Source: Cylindrodendrum hubeiense (taxonomy: Eukaryota; Ascomycota; Sordariomycetes; Hypocreales; Nectriaceae). Taken from it: a stretch of 64,000 nt of DNA. Below the pieces are notes generated by a model. That model saw only the letters and a program-made list of their open reading frames with translations. It ran no database searches and was not told the origin of the DNA. The stretch is taken from assembly GCA_014621425.1 (NCBI GenBank), contig JAANBB010000188.1, positions 1 to 64,000 of the forward strand. Reading direction: 5' to 3'. Positions 1 to 12,230 of this stretch are shown here, in pieces. Each line of letters begins with the position of its first letter. Within the stretch, counting starts at the first letter, position 1. A program made the translations under genes and the position numbers.

Positions 1-121
1 TTATACAGCGAAACTGCGAATGGCTCATTATATAAGTTATCGTTTATTTGATAGTACCTTACTACTTGGATAACCGTGGTAATTCTAGAGCTAATACATG
101 CTAAAAATCCCGACTTCGGAA
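1..121 (+). rRNA. 18S rRNA gene fragment (5' region, broken)
   Basis: The sequence matches the highly conserved 5' part of fungal small-subunit rRNA, beginning roughly 70 nt into the mature 18S. Recognisable blocks are GCGAAACTGCGAATGGCTCA and GGTAATTCTAGAGCTAATAC, followed by the start of the CCGACTTCGGAA hairpin. A normal 18S would continue with GGGATGTATTTATTAGATT, but from about position 122 the sequence instead becomes protein-coding. Only about 7% of an 18S gene is present, so it cannot yield a functional rRNA. It is either the edge of the rDNA array on this chromosome, a dispersed rDNA fragment, or an assembly chimera. Identity as 18S is very secure; its genomic meaning is not. Confidence 0.95.
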
Positions 122-841
122 AAGGCCCTGTCCCCGAGCCTCGAGTCTGGAGCTCCAGACTCCCTTGCTGAGCATTTTGTCGAGCTCGACATTGCTATCC
201 GGTCCTTGGTCGAGGCCATGGTTCTGCAGGCCTCCCGTTGGGGCGACTTTTTCGAGTGCTTTGCAACCTGCACTTGGTACGTTTATTAACCCCCCTTTGC
301 CCCTCTCTTTAGCAATCACTCCACCATGCGCACATGTCAACCACACCTAAACTAGACTCATTTCCAACTAACATGGTATCAACAGCCTCCTCCTCTTCCT
401 CTACTGCCGCCAACTCCGCACCGTCGACTCCACAACCATCCACGCCGCCACCTCGGATGTGACGGCCCTCAAGGCCATCGCCGGCCTGAACTTCACCATC
501 CGCATCATCGCCGACACCACCACCGACCTCAACGACCAGCTCGCCCGTCGCCCCCATCTCCTCGCCTCCTGCTCCCCACTCACCCCTTACTCTGCCTACC
601 ACTGCCTCATGGTCCTCAGCAACTTCGAGCACGTCATCCCCGATGCCGACGCCCGCTTCCACGCCATCTTCAGCTCCCTCCACTTCTTTGCTAAGCGCTG
701 GAACGTTGCTGGTGAGTACACGCCACTTCCAAATTTCAAGAGCGGCAGGGCTAACACATCTGTCTAGGACAACTGGTTCTCAAAGTCGAGTCGTTCCTGG
801 CATCTCCCGACAGCGTTCAATGGTGTTTTATGAACGAGTGA
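122..841 (+). CDS. 5'-truncated fungal transcription-factor-like gene (C-terminal part)
   Basis: Three exons can be read: up to 276, 386-711 and 768-841 (stop TGA). Both introns have clean boundaries (GTACGT...CAG and GTGAGT...TAG) and keep one frame, giving about 184 residues after the rDNA junction. The helical, leucine-rich segment with motifs such as CLLLFLYCRQLR and YHCLMVLSNFE resembles the C-terminal 'fungal specific transcription factor' region of Zn2Cys6 regulators. No DNA-binding domain is left, because the 5' portion is replaced by 18S rDNA. The reading frame runs back across the junction to an ATG at 98 inside the rDNA, preceded by an in-frame stop at 92. The family call is from overall character rather than a diagnostic motif. 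Intact splice sites argue that the truncation is recent or an assembly artefact. Confidence 0.6.
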
Positions 842-1282
842 GTAAACGAGGTACGAGACACGAGTCGTCAGATATGAGATACGAAGACATGAGACATGAG
901 ACATGATATAATGAGAACGTAAACCTCGCTGGTATTGTACCACATTGGTAAAACTACGTCTCCAACACGACCGAATCGCTCGACTGTCCTCCATACCTCT
1001 CTACAGCGAGGTCCTATCCTAGGTCTAATCGTCACCATCATCCTCGTATTACATAAGAAACGCGCAGCGCCCATGCTTTGATCCTATCCGCAGGACACAG
1101 CCCGGACGTCGCTGAAGCACCAAACCAAAAAAATGTATAAGAAAAAGCCTCGACCCGTGGTATGCGCTCAACGCCAAATCCCAATGTCAACCATATAAAA
1201 CCCCCCGGGAAATCATCAAGCCAGTTTCTTGGCACAAGGGTTCAAACCCCAGATAACAATCCTAAACTCATGAGACGATCCG
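842..1282. other. Convergent intergenic region
   Basis: This lies between the 3' ends of the truncated regulator gene and the SPX gene. It contains a short imperfect GAGACAT repeat near 880-906 and otherwise looks like untranslated 3' sequence. No gene is seen. Confidence 0.6.
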
Positions 1283-2894
1283 TCAGGGGGCGTTACCAAC
1301 AACAAGGATCAACAACATGCCGTTGAGAAGACACGATGCAGTAAAGGAGACCCAGACCATTAGCTGATAGGTCAGTGGGAGTGGATCTCGCCGGTATATA
1401 GTCATGCCCAGCGCACTACACGCGGAAAATAAGCTGGCGACGACACCGACCGTGACGCCCGCATCAACTTCGGCTCGCAGCTTATGTTTTCCGGTGAAGA
1501 TAAGGATGCCAGCAACTGCAAGGAGAATAAAGGATACGATGAAACATCCAATGGTACCCCAGAGGAAGACGTTTTCGCGATAACGGGCAGCCAACTGCTG
1601 ACTGACGCTGGGGAGGGCATAGTGGGTGGCATATCCGGTGGAAGGGAACCCGTCCGAACTAGCGTAGCCTCCTTCTTCGTCAGATTCGCTGTTGAATGTG
1701 GTGGCTGAGTACTCGCGAGGCAACTGATTGGCGGTGAGAAGCGGCCGCTCTTCTTCAGTGCGGTCCAGTTTGAGCCAACCCTTTGCTTTGTCGAAAGGAG
1801 CCTTTAAGATACCCTGTAAGTAGTCGAACCCCGGGAAGTTCATACTTTCCTCGGGGTTAATATAGATAGCATATTCTTCATCCCCGCCGCATTCGCTCCC
1901 ATCGTCGTACTCGTTCCAATACTTGATTTGAGAGGGCATTTGCGGAGGCGGTAAGCTTTCGAATTGGGGTTGAGGTCGAGATGCCGGGCCGCGATCGGGA
2001 CTCGCAGAGTAGTTGTAGGACCGCGACGAAGCTCGATCAGGTAGAGTCTGTGGTATTGATTCCGGGGAGCTAGGTTCACTCAGGACTGGGGCGGAAGCTC
2101 GAAGCGTGCAGGTAATCTCGTCGTAGCGCTCCTGGAGGGGGGAGAAGTCGCGTCGGGTAAAACTCTTAGGGTCGGACAAGATGTTGTCGTTGAAGCGGAC
2201 TGTCAGGGTGGTCGAGCCGGTCCATTTCTGCGATTGCGTTAGAATCATGTACAAGACTGGACGAGGAAGCACCTTGGGTAGCTGCCGTAGACGCGTACCT
2301 TGTATTTCTTGAGAATCTTGCGGAAGGCGACAACTTGAGCGTTGGTGAAACGTGAGAGCGCTTGGATATCACCGCCGCATCGAACCAACTCACGCTCGTA
2401 CTTGGCAAATCTCCTCTGGTACTTGATGGCATCGTCGGTCGTCATCTCTTCCAGGGGTTTGCGAATCCATCGGTATATGCTCTTGGCGAGGTGTTCTAGG
2501 GGACATCGTTATCACCAAGTTTAGGCGGTCGTGTGCCGGTCGTGTGCCTGTGAGACAGGGCGTCGAGTGGCTGAGAGAACATACCTAATCGCCGTGAGAT
2601 TTCGTCGGCTTTGCTGGAAACGAACATGTGAAGGCGCTCGTGCTGGTGACCAAGCTCCATGTATAGACCATCTTCAAACCTGGTCAAGGCCTCGTCGTGG
2701 TGGCCGGGAATGGTCATGGCCATGGCCTGGTCGCGCGTAGTGTGGACCTTGATCTCATGCTTGAGAGAGTTGTAGTCGAGGTTGTCTGCAGAATTGATCA
2801 GTCAGCGACGCAATTGAGGGAGCATTGGTGGAGGCGGCGTACGGAGACTCCATTCCGGGACGGACTCCCGCTCGAGGTGCTCGCCGAATTTCAT
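1283..2894 (-). CDS. SPX-domain protein with three C-terminal membrane segments (VTC-like, no polymerase core)
   Basis: Exons on the minus strand are 2894-2843, 2785-2585, 2495-2299 and 2227-1283, giving 464 residues. The N-terminus is a textbook SPX domain (about residues 1-150): it begins MKFGEHL, continues VPEW and LDYNSLK, and ends with the lysine cluster FRKILKKYKK. SPX domains bind inositol pyrophosphates and report phosphate status. After a VTC-like KWTGS linker and an acidic low-complexity stretch, three hydrophobic helices occupy about residues 370-460, the same topology as Vtc1. The roughly 300-residue catalytic tunnel of Vtc4-type polyphosphate polymerase is absent. The protein is therefore more likely a regulatory or accessory subunit (Vtc5-like role) in the vacuolar membrane than an enzyme. 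The start is fixed by the SPX N-terminus. The exact orthology is uncertain. Confidence 0.85.
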
Positions 2895-5800
2895 GGTGGA
2901 GGATTAATAGGCCGAATGGCGACGGCCAAGTGGCAAAGAATGGTTGATTTCGAGCCAATGGAGCGAAGTTTTCAGCTCCAAAAATCTCCCTCGAGCTCCT
3001 CGCAATCCCCCCGTCGGACGGAGGACAAACGGGAAGGACGGGGAGGAGGGTTGAGGGAGAGCTTGGGGAGGCAACAGCGGGCGACGAGACGCTGCCGAAG
3101 AAGCAGGAGGTCTGGGGATCCGGGTCGAGAGGCACGGGAGCAGCTGGGTAATAATGCGTGTGAGTTTGAGACAGCCAGAGCAGGAGGCCGACACAGCTGA
3201 AGCACGGTGCCGTGCGATAGCGGCGCGGCGTATTGCCAGGGGGACAGGATGACGTACTGAGACAACCAAGGCGCAGCGACAAGCACCCAGTAGCCGACAG
3301 CGATCGGTGGGAGGCCGGGAATTGGGGGTCAATCAGGCGTCACTCGCAACAACCAGCGACGCGAGGGCAGGCGGCGGCAGCGGCAGCAGCGGCAGTAGCA
3401 ACGAGCAGTAACGAGCGGCAGAGGAATTGGCGTGGTGTCGCGGATTCGCGGTATCGTGGTATCGCAGTGTGGGGATTGGGATTGGAATTGGGGACGGGCG
3501 GGAGGAAACGACGGGCGGCGGCGGCAGCGATCGATCACCAAGAGTCGGGAATTGGGGTTGTCTCGGGAGAATTACCGTCGAGACTATCAGATCGCACACG
3601 AGTACAGGCAGCTAAGAATCCGCGAGATTCCAAGCAGCAGGTCTAGATTCAGGGTTTGGCAATCGGGGGCGAGCAGGTGGGAGAAGCGAAAAGGGCAGTC
3701 TTAGCAGTATTATACCATCCATCCAGTCATCTAAACGCACCCAAGCACGCACCTACCTCTAGCACGCACGCACCCAAGCAAGCATCCACTCATTCTGACG
3801 ACCGACTTACCTATCTGGTCCCCAATCGAACCAATTGGGCTCGCTCTCCACAGAGCCATCTGGTTGGCCGATGGATGGGGCTGTGGCTGTGGGGGCAATA
3901 GGGACTGGTGGCCCGGAGGGAGGGGTGCCCCGCCAGATGCGTTTGGGGGGGGGGACCCTGGCACCTTGTATCTTGTCTTGTCTTGGGTCGTGCATATTTC
4001 AGCTGGCTTGCGTCTGGAGCTCTGCCAACTAGTCCTAATCGCCGTCGTCGACCAGGGGTGGATCCAAAAAATACGCCCAGAAATGCGCCCAAGAAATATA
4101 CCCAGAACAACTCGCCGTATCGTCGCCGTCGCCGCCGCCGCCCCTCTCGGCCCCAATCGCCAATTGGCACTCGCCATTCCCCAGCCCTTGTAAGCCGTCC
4201 TGGAGCCCTCGGATGGGACCTTCTGGGCAACGCGGGAAGCCGCTTGGCACCTCGTGCAGCCCCGAGTTGAGGAACCCCCTGAGGCCTTGGAGGCCCTGTA
4301 GGCCCTGCAGTCCCTGCAGCATTCGCCCTTGCTCGGTCCTCGCAGCTCCGTAGCTGGAACGCCGGAACTTGAGCCCGTCTAATACCCAGCCCAGTCTAAG
4401 GCGCCGGCCTAGCGCTAGGCGAAGCCCTCCAACTTGTGCTTCGTCCAAGCTCCCAGTTAAGCTTTGTGGGCTAGTGTTGATGCTTCGATCCCAACCCCAA
4501 ACAGGCAATGTACCTCACACTCGAGAAGCCGGCAGGGGAGGGTGGAGGGTGGCGGGTGGGTGGCGAGCAGAAAGAAGCGTCTCGAAACCAACGGAGCCTA
4601 CGGAGCAGGTTCGTAGGATCGTGTGGCAGGTGTCGATGGGCGATTGTGCCTGTGCATGGCTGGATATCCGTGATACGAAGCCCAGCATGTGTGTGGCATG
4701 TTATCTCGACGTTTACCTCGGTGCTGTCCCAGAGACTGCCAGAGTATCCTGCACCCTGCCCCGGGTGCGCCCATTAGCGAGCGCATCATGCATGCTACCT
4801 GAACAATTGTAGCCATCGCCGGCGACGTCAGCTCTTATCTGCCGAGTACGCTGTCTTGCAACGCTGTGGCTGGTTCGCGCAACCTGGGACAGCCCGGCAG
4901 ACGGTCTGGCACCGGCCGGCCAGCGGCCAATGCCCCGTTGAGTTCTGTGACAGGCCCTTGGCCATATCATCGACGACGACACCACGGCGACGCTAGGGCG
5001 ATACCAATAAGAGTTTGACCACAGTCCAATGACACCAATGCATGCAAGTGCGAACGCAAGCAATCAAGCGGCGCAGAAGTACGACGAAGCTAGGAAGCGG
5101 TCCTGGAGCTTTGAGAAGCAACCCAGAACGACCCCAGCAGCTCCGGCACCGTCCATCCGCCGGCTCCGTTGCGGGCGGGCTCAAAGCCAGGATGACTGGC
5201 CGCAGGCTCTCTTCCTCCAAGTCGTCGTGGTCCTAGGCGCATTGGTGCCACCGTCGAGCAGGTGGCACAGGCGCTGCGTTACGTTATGAAGCGCCGCGGG
5301 AACCCATCCAGAGGATCTCGGAGAGGGTCCTAAACGCCCTTCAAGAGGGTCCATTGCCCCGAAAGAGACCCGAGTTGCCGTAGCGCCGTCCAGATTCCCA
5401 ATACCCGGGCTAGCAGCACGTGTCCCGGCTGTTTATCCCTGTCACGACTTGCGAGCACACGTCTTGGACTACGACGAACGGCAGCGACGGACGCGAGCAC
5501 GCGAGTACCTACCGCGAATGCTGACCGAGCGGTGGACACACCCGCACCAACCCTGTCTTGGATCTTCTGTGCCTGGTTGGCAAGCCGTGGCGGGCATGCT
5601 GGCTTGGCCATCACCCAGCGACCATCCATCGCCATTCCTGCGCTTCTAATTCCTTGTCCCTGCTATGCATCCATCTCTCCCCGGATCCTGCAAGTGTAAC
5701 CGGTGCAGAACGGTGGGATTGCGCCGCTGCTCATCTTACTACGTAGTCCGTCGATGGAATTCCGACGTCGCATCTTCCATGCCAGCAACGAGCACATGCT

Positions 5801-7926
5801 CAATCGACTGGCTCAGCGCCGTCGGCATCGAACCAGGACTTGGCACCGTCCCGCTCACTTGTAGCCCATCAGGGCCATGGAGTGACAGGTACCCGGAGCC
5901 AACAGCCACTCACGTCTTTTCCCAGGAACAAAACTCGACTAGGGCCACTCACGATGCCTCAATTAGTTCCCTCCACAGCGGAGTCCTGAGCTGCAGCGGA
6001 GTCCTCGGCGGAGTCATCTCCAACTAGCAATGCCAGGCGACCCCAAAGAGCCACAATCGATTCTTGTCGGTGTTATTCCGACTCCTCCCAAGCCATGCTT
6101 CATTGGGTTACTAATTCGTTCGTACCTCAACGACCAACGACCTGTGATGAGAGGATGCTATTACGAATCTACCGTTAAACGAAGGCACGACGACACTTCT
6201 GCAACACGCCGATCTATTGAAAAGGCGCACCCTGCCTAAACCCACATCAAAATCCCCACCGTCGTTGACAACGACACGTCTACAGACCACCAGCGGACAC
6301 ATCCACTGAGACAGCAGCCCTTGATATGCCGGACGGCCATCAGCTATTGGCCATCAGTCTTGGGCCGCAAGCCATTCATACGTAGTATGCCGCGGGTCTA
6401 ATATTCAATACGGAAATACGAAAAGTTGGGTGGTGACGGCGATAACACTACTGCCTCGATTCGCCTCTTACCAGCTTTTCCTACCAGGGGGAGCCAGATA
6501 ATTGGTCACGGCTAACGCCCCTCTTGATTGAAAACGGTCTCTCGGTCTGGAGAAAGTGCAAGTCTAAAATTCTGCGTAAGACTCACAAAGCCATGATCCA
6601 CAGCTAAATCCATTCGGTCGCGGCCCGCCGCCCGAGTTCTCTCCACTGGCTTGTGGTACCTTGTGGTGCATCGGGATACAATCGCCACAATCCAGTCTTA
6701 GCCAATCCAGCGCAAATCTCCCGAGGCCCATTGCCACCACGTCGCTTTCGGGGCCTTCATCCAGATGCAAGGGTGTGTGCTACCCAGAACTTTTACACTG
6801 GAACTTATTAACGCTGCATCTTCAACGACAAGGGCGTTGGGCCCACCACAAGCATCGCATCTTGCGAAGCGCATGGGTTATCTTGCCTGTCCAGATACGA
6901 CTCCTCAGAATGCTCCAATGGGGCAGGTCGAGCACCTCAGCATGGCAGTCAATCACGCCCATGGTTATCCAGTATGCGCCCAGGAATCATCCATGCAAGT
7001 CGATTGTGCCGAGCACACACTCTCTTCCCTGTCTCACAACACTCCAGCCTTGAAACGCACGAGCCTTGCACATTTGTGAAACCTGCAGACGGCTCGAGAA
7101 CCCCAGAGACGCCACTACAGCCCAATCGACCAGGCCCCCTGTCGCCTGCGGCGTTGATACCTCGAACATGGTGGTTGCTCGCGTGACCAACCAACGAGAA
7201 TGGTGTCGACACGAGCCCAACCCTAGTCGAGGCTCAAAATTTCTGCATTCCTGAATAAGTGTCGTGCAGAAGTTCTCCCCACCAGGCCTAAGCATCCATC
7301 AACTCGACCCGGACCAAGATGGGTCAAGATTGGGGGCAGCGCTCATTCAGGGAAAGTTTCCCCTGCGTCGATGCGCACGTATGGATGGGATCGCCTGTGG
7401 TCGCGCGAGTCAGGCCTCCATCCCGAGGATGGGAATGTTATGAAAGACATGATACGCCCCATTTCAGCCATGTACAAAAATACTCAAGCATCGACCCGCT
7501 GTCCGGCGGAGATATCACACATCCCAAGCCAAGCCAAGCCGTGACCAGGAGCCGTGGCTTTCAGTCCTTATCTTGTCTAGCCCAAGCTTATCCTCACGTT
7601 GGTAGACCGACATGTCTGTGTCTTCAGTTTGCATGGGAGCCTTCCAGACACAATGGCAAAGATACGTCAGGTACGTTGTTTCCCCCATATCCAGGGGAGC
7701 ATAAGTATTCATGATTTCATATCCCCCATCAACACATTGCCATGAGGGATTAACTCTAGGTACCCGTCGTTCTAGATCGAGTGCCTCGATCGATCGAGGT
7801 AGCCCACGCCGCATGCGCTGACCATGCATGTACCAGTTGTCCAGTTCCGCCAGACCCTATAATCCATTTGTTCGCCGAGGAGAAGAGGTTACAGCCCCTC
7901 CCCAAAACCCGCCGTAGCCCCGTTCT
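2895..7926. other. 5-kb gene-free region
   Basis: No open frame here looks like protein: candidate ORFs are short, overlap on several frames and are biased in composition. Local features are a CAG/CGG-rich patch at about 3366-3412, two imperfect copies of CGCACCCAAGCA near 3737 and 3770, a G-run at about 3946-3954, a degenerate 9-bp repeat (AGGCCCTGT-like) at about 4280-4320, and a short direct repeat GGCCATCAG near 6337-6358. The part next to 2895 is the likely promoter of the SPX gene. I see no transposon coding remnants, tRNA or 5S gene. Confidence 0.5.
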
Positions 7927-9171
7927 CTATCCCTCACTGTGGTCCACCACTTTACCAACCTCCAAAACGCCAACAATTTCACCCTTCTCCATAACAGCCA
8001 CGACCATATCAGGCCCACAAGCGGCCTCTTTCTCGGTGGCTGACGGCTGCAGATTCTTCAGCATAGCTCGTGCCTGACAGATGGTCGTATCCGATGACAT
8101 GGAGATCATCTGTGCCCTGGAAATGAGGAGCTCGGGAATATCTCGCAAGTTGCGGCTGAAGTCCTGCCTGTCCAAGCCGCGGATCTTGCTTGGGGACGCC
8201 GCAAGATCCCGTACCCGCACCCATCCTGTGGGGGAGTCGTATCCCGCGCGGAGAAGGTCCATGCCCAAGCTTGCCTCTCCCTGGTCCGCCAATAGTGGAA
8301 TGTCGTCCCACCGGATTGCGATGTCCTTGATCGCCTGAGGTTTCCTTTCTGCGACACCGATTGCCCCTCCCGGATGATTTCTTGCAAAGACTGCGGAGAC
8401 GCTGGTGTGAAGTTCTTTCGCCGCCGCGATGGCAAGTGCGTCGCCAAGAGCTAGCGCCACCGTGGTCGATGTCGTTGGTGCCGAGACTCCGAACGCCGTC
8501 TTCTCAGCCTCCGGGATGGGTGCCGGAAGAAGGATGGTATCCGGTCGATGCTTGATGAACTCGCACGTGTCGCGGGACGTGTGGGACGTCAGCAGTATAA
8601 CTGGGAGCGTCTTGTCCAGATGGGGCAGCATGAGAAAAAGTTCCTGCGTCTTTCCGGAATACGTGATGAACATGAGCGTATCATGGGGTCCGATGATGCC
8701 GAGGTCTCCATGGAGGGCTTCGGTTGGGTGGAGGAAGACAGCATGGATGGCGAGGCTCTTAAACGTTGCTACCAGTTTCTGACCAATATGCCCCGACTTG
8801 CCTACTCCGATCACGACCAGCTTTCCATTCGTTGTCTCCTGCCGTGTGATGGCTTGGACAGATTTGCTGAAGCCATCTCGAGCTATGGGGTCCGTCTCAT
8901 ATAGCCTTGTGAGATTCATTAGGGCAAGCGCCTCGCTGTTGAGTACGTGGATTCCATCTCGGAGTATCTGGTCTTTGGCCTGGTAATCTTCTCGGACTTC
9001 TCTGTCAAGGCAAAGGGGGTATATAGGCTCGCAGAATGCGGTCGCTGGTGGGGAGATGGATGGTGTTGGCGGGGAGGGGGGAGGCATCGCTGAGCATTGT
9101 GAGGCACCGCCCAGTACAACAACAGCGCTTGTCTGTACAGGCCCATGGCCGCATTGTGGTAAGCCCGCCAT
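7927..9171 (-). CDS. SIS-domain sugar-phosphate isomerase-like protein (KpsF/GutQ type)
   Basis: This single-exon frame of 414 residues has a SIS domain at about residues 115-250. The phosphosugar-binding signature GVGKSG is at 122-127, followed by a PTEALHGDLG segment and an ITYSGKT segment, as in arabinose-5-phosphate isomerases KpsF/GutQ. The C-terminal part (about 320-410) looks like one degraded CBS-type regulatory module; bacterial relatives usually carry two. In fungi the physiological substrate is not established, so sugar-phosphate isomerase activity is inferred from the family only. The first 50 residues are low-complexity and rich in proline, and a second methionine at residue 29 (position 9087) is an equally plausible start. 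It is flanked on both sides by kilobases without genes. Confidence 0.8.
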   Translation of the reverse strand: MAGLPQCGHGPVQTSAVVVLGGASQCSAMPPPSPPTPSISPPATAFCEPIYPLCLDREVREDYQAKDQILRDGIHVLNSEALALMNLTRLYETDPIARDGFSKSVQAITRQETTNGKLVVIGVGKSGHIGQKLVATFKSLAIHAVFLHPTEALHGDLGIIGPHDTLMFITYSGKTQELFLMLPHLDKTLPVILLTSHTSRDTCEFIKHRPDTILLPAPIPEAEKTAFGVSAPTTSTTVALALGDALAIAAAKELHTSVSAVFARNHPGGAIGVAERKPQAIKDIAIRWDDIPLLADQGEASLGMDLLRAGYDSPTGWVRVRDLAASPSKIRGLDRQDFSRNLRDIPELLISRAQMISMSSDTTICQARAMLKNLQPSATEKEAACGPDMVVAVMEKGEIVGVLEVGKVVDHSEG

Positions 9172-11836
9172 GTGTGATAATGATGTGCTGTCTGTCTAGT
9201 TCCAACTTCCGGGAAAAAATGTCTCAACGTCTTACGCAGACTGGATCCGGATCAGAATATGACGGCTGAGCAATAGGGGGCTGTTCGGGTGGTTCCTGGG
9301 TATCGTATATGCGCTCTGTGATGCCCAAACCAATGCAATCGCACTTCGGTATTAACAATTCACGAACAGTCGGCTTTTTCGGGGTCTCTCGGGTTTCGTT
9401 TTCTCACGAGCTGCCGCGGCTATGCGGGGCCAGGCGAGGAGACCAAATGGGATCAAATGAAATGTTAAGATGGACCTTTCCTCGTGATGAAACCGAAGGG
9501 GCGGCGTTTGTTTAAAGAACAGCTTGCCCAAGGCGAAGAGAACAGATGGCGTACGTATATAGAAAAAAAATCCCAGAGCTTAGGAGCAGATGGCTCATCT
9601 ATGACGGCCAATTGGTTGTGGGCTCGATTGCGACGAAAGACTACCAGCCCCGATCTGGATCTAGTAGCGGGATCAAGTGGATGCGATAAGGGGTCGAGTT
9701 TGGCAGTTGTTCCGAAATATCCCTTTCCGTCCAAGCCATCGGCATGACGAAATCGACGGGCTGAAGATGATGCCAACGAGGGGCAGGAGCTGAGGGCGCC
9801 GACACAAGCCGTCATCGATGTTCTACGGGACTCACAGCCAAATGCTCGATTCGCGCTGCGTCGAGGGGTGACTCCCATCTGCGATCCGAATCCGAATTCT
9901 CGGGCCATGCATCACGGACGGCCGTCTCGGACTCCGTAGGCCGGTTGGTGGCCGCTCGGGCGGCGGGGGCGGGTTTTTTTGGACCCCCTCTTTTGATCCG
10001 GTTCCGCATGCAAGACAAATCGATGATGCCTCGAGTCGACGAACCAGAGCATGTAGCGCTGGTTTAGGTGCCACTTCGGTTGATGGCGCAAGAGGCGTAG
10101 GGCGTTAGGCAATGCCGTGCTGATGAAGCCGCGAAATGCGCTTGTCAAAGGGGAGGGGGGGGGGAGGGCGCGCAAGGGGAGAGAAGATAGGATTCGTCTT
10201 ATCTCACACGTGGAAGAGATGGTGGACCAAATTTAACGATCCTCCTCGCCATGTCCGATGTAGCCAGAGGCTAAGGTAATACCGCCATGTTAAGATCGTA
10301 AGCACAGTGAGTGCTTCCAGGCCAACAGCTTTGCGACATGTTCAATGTTGCTGCCGGCTGCCGGCTGCTGCGGGAGATGCTTGCGTGCCGTGACGTAAGT
10401 ATGCGATGCGGGATCGGTGGGGAACGACGGCAGATCGAGTCTTAGATACCGCGTTAATCGGACGCCATTGATCCCGTTGAGCATGTTGTTCTGGTGAGCT
10501 TCCAAAAGAATGTTATATCTATGAGACATGTCCGAATGCGAAGTATCTCTGCATGGGTGCGGTAAGGATCTACAGGGAGTACTCGAAGAATGGCCGACGA
10601 CTTCTTTGCCGTTACAGCCGCCATTCACTTCTGGTGATCAAAGTGGGGCACATGCATCTCGTATGCCGTTGCGGAAGGTGCCAAAACATGGGGTGGATTC
10701 CATGGAAGCAACAGCGGCGCCCGACGCTCTCAACCCGATAGCTAGTCGCCTTTCAACACCTCAGTCAGCAACATCGACATGGTAAGCGCGCGCGCCGTGA
10801 CCTTCGACTATCGTCACCAAGCCGTCCTCCCGCACGTAATTATATCCCACCCACCACCACCTGTCACCTAAGCTGCCAAGCTTCGATGCTGCCAAGCCGC
10901 CAAGACCGTGAATCGGAAAAAAGCCGGGGCCTTCTCGACGAAACTGGCACAGCGGTCGCTTCAAGCTTTCCCAAACGCTTGGTTGCAACAATGCAACGTC
11001 AGCACTCTAACTGAGCGAGATGGGAGACATATTTTAACCTGAATCATGGTGATCTCAGCACTCAATCTGAAAATCCACGAGTTTGATCTATCGACATCTC
11101 ACGTCAACTGATTGGCAGGCGCAAAGTCACCAAGAGGTTCTTTTTTGATCCAACGTATCCTGATCCAAGCGTCCTCAACCTCGAATAATGGGTCTGGCCG
11201 GCAGTCGCACCATGGATGACAATCCTCTGGATCTACGGTTTCGATCCGTCAACGAGTCCCAGGCTGGGTTCTTTACGTGGAGAGCTGCGCCACCAAAAGT
11301 TCACGACTAGCAATACCTAAATTTCAATACGAGATCCGACGCTCTGTCCCAGGTAGTGCATGCACCAGGCAATTTCGAATCCCCAGTCTTCAGACTTCCA
11401 CTCAAGCATCGACCACTTCAAGTGGTCCATGCTCAGATGACGGTACGATAAGGCTTCGGAAGCTGGGGGGGAGTGACGGTGGGCCTCAGGTTTCTCCGGT
11501 CCACCGAAACTGACGTGGCTTCACCGCTAACACGAAACTTCGCTTCGCTACTAATTACCACCTTGTCCGCTGTTCGAACAGCTGCAGTTCTCGTCAATGA
11601 AGACAGGTTCAATACGATAGTGCAAGGTTCAGTGACCAGGGCGGCCTGCCCAAAGGCTGCGGAATACGTCATTTCCACACGACCCTGCCTTCACCCTGCC
11701 TTCAATGGGCCAGAACAATACTCGGAAGCTTCGATCCGCCCTCGTTAGAAGTTCCCGCCAATGCGGCATCGGTACTACGTACGTTTTTCAGCAGGGTCAT
11801 ATCTGGCTTGATTCAGACGCCTTTGCCCTGATCCGT

Positions 11837-11886
11837 CAGGATGCTGCACAGGATGCTACACAGGATGCTACACAGGATGCTACACA
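11837..11886. repeat. 12-bp tandem repeat, four copies
   Basis: The unit CAGGATGCTACA is repeated four times in register, starting at 11837, 11849, 11861 and 11873. The first copy differs at one base (CTGCA for CTACA). It lies in non-coding DNA. Confidence 0.95.
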
Positions 11887-12204
11887 ATCGTGACAAGACG
11901 CGCCATCGCCAGACCACTTGACAAGGAAAAGAAGGTCGGCTGGAAACGAGTGCCTCGCTGGCATTATTCAAACGGCGATCAACAACATTTAGGTTGACTC
12001 GAAGGAGATCCTTTGAGGATTCGGAGATTGAAGGTTCCGCTCAAGGCAGTATTTGCACTCCAACTCGAATCCTTCAAAGTGTCAGCACTGGCACTGTGTG
12101 AGAGCACAACGTTACCAAGTAGATGAAATTGAGTTCGCAGAACATTCCCAGACCGGGACAAAGGCAAGTGGGTCGGATGCGGCGACGAAAGGACACCGTG
12201 TATT

Positions 12205-12230
12205 GGGCCATTTATCTGGGCCATTTATCT
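12205..12230. repeat. 13-bp perfect tandem duplication
   Basis: GGGCCATTTATCT occurs twice head-to-tail (12205-12217 and 12218-12230) in non-coding DNA. Confidence 0.95.

Noticed and set aside
1195..1268. Possible tRNA around GGGTTCAAACCCC
   Set aside because: A T-loop-like motif is present, but no acceptor stem, anticodon arm or A box could be folded around it.
4035..4508. 157-codon antisense ORF with Gly-Leu-Gln repeats
   Set aside because: The repeats derive from the degenerate 9-bp DNA repeat near 4280-4320, not from a protein family.
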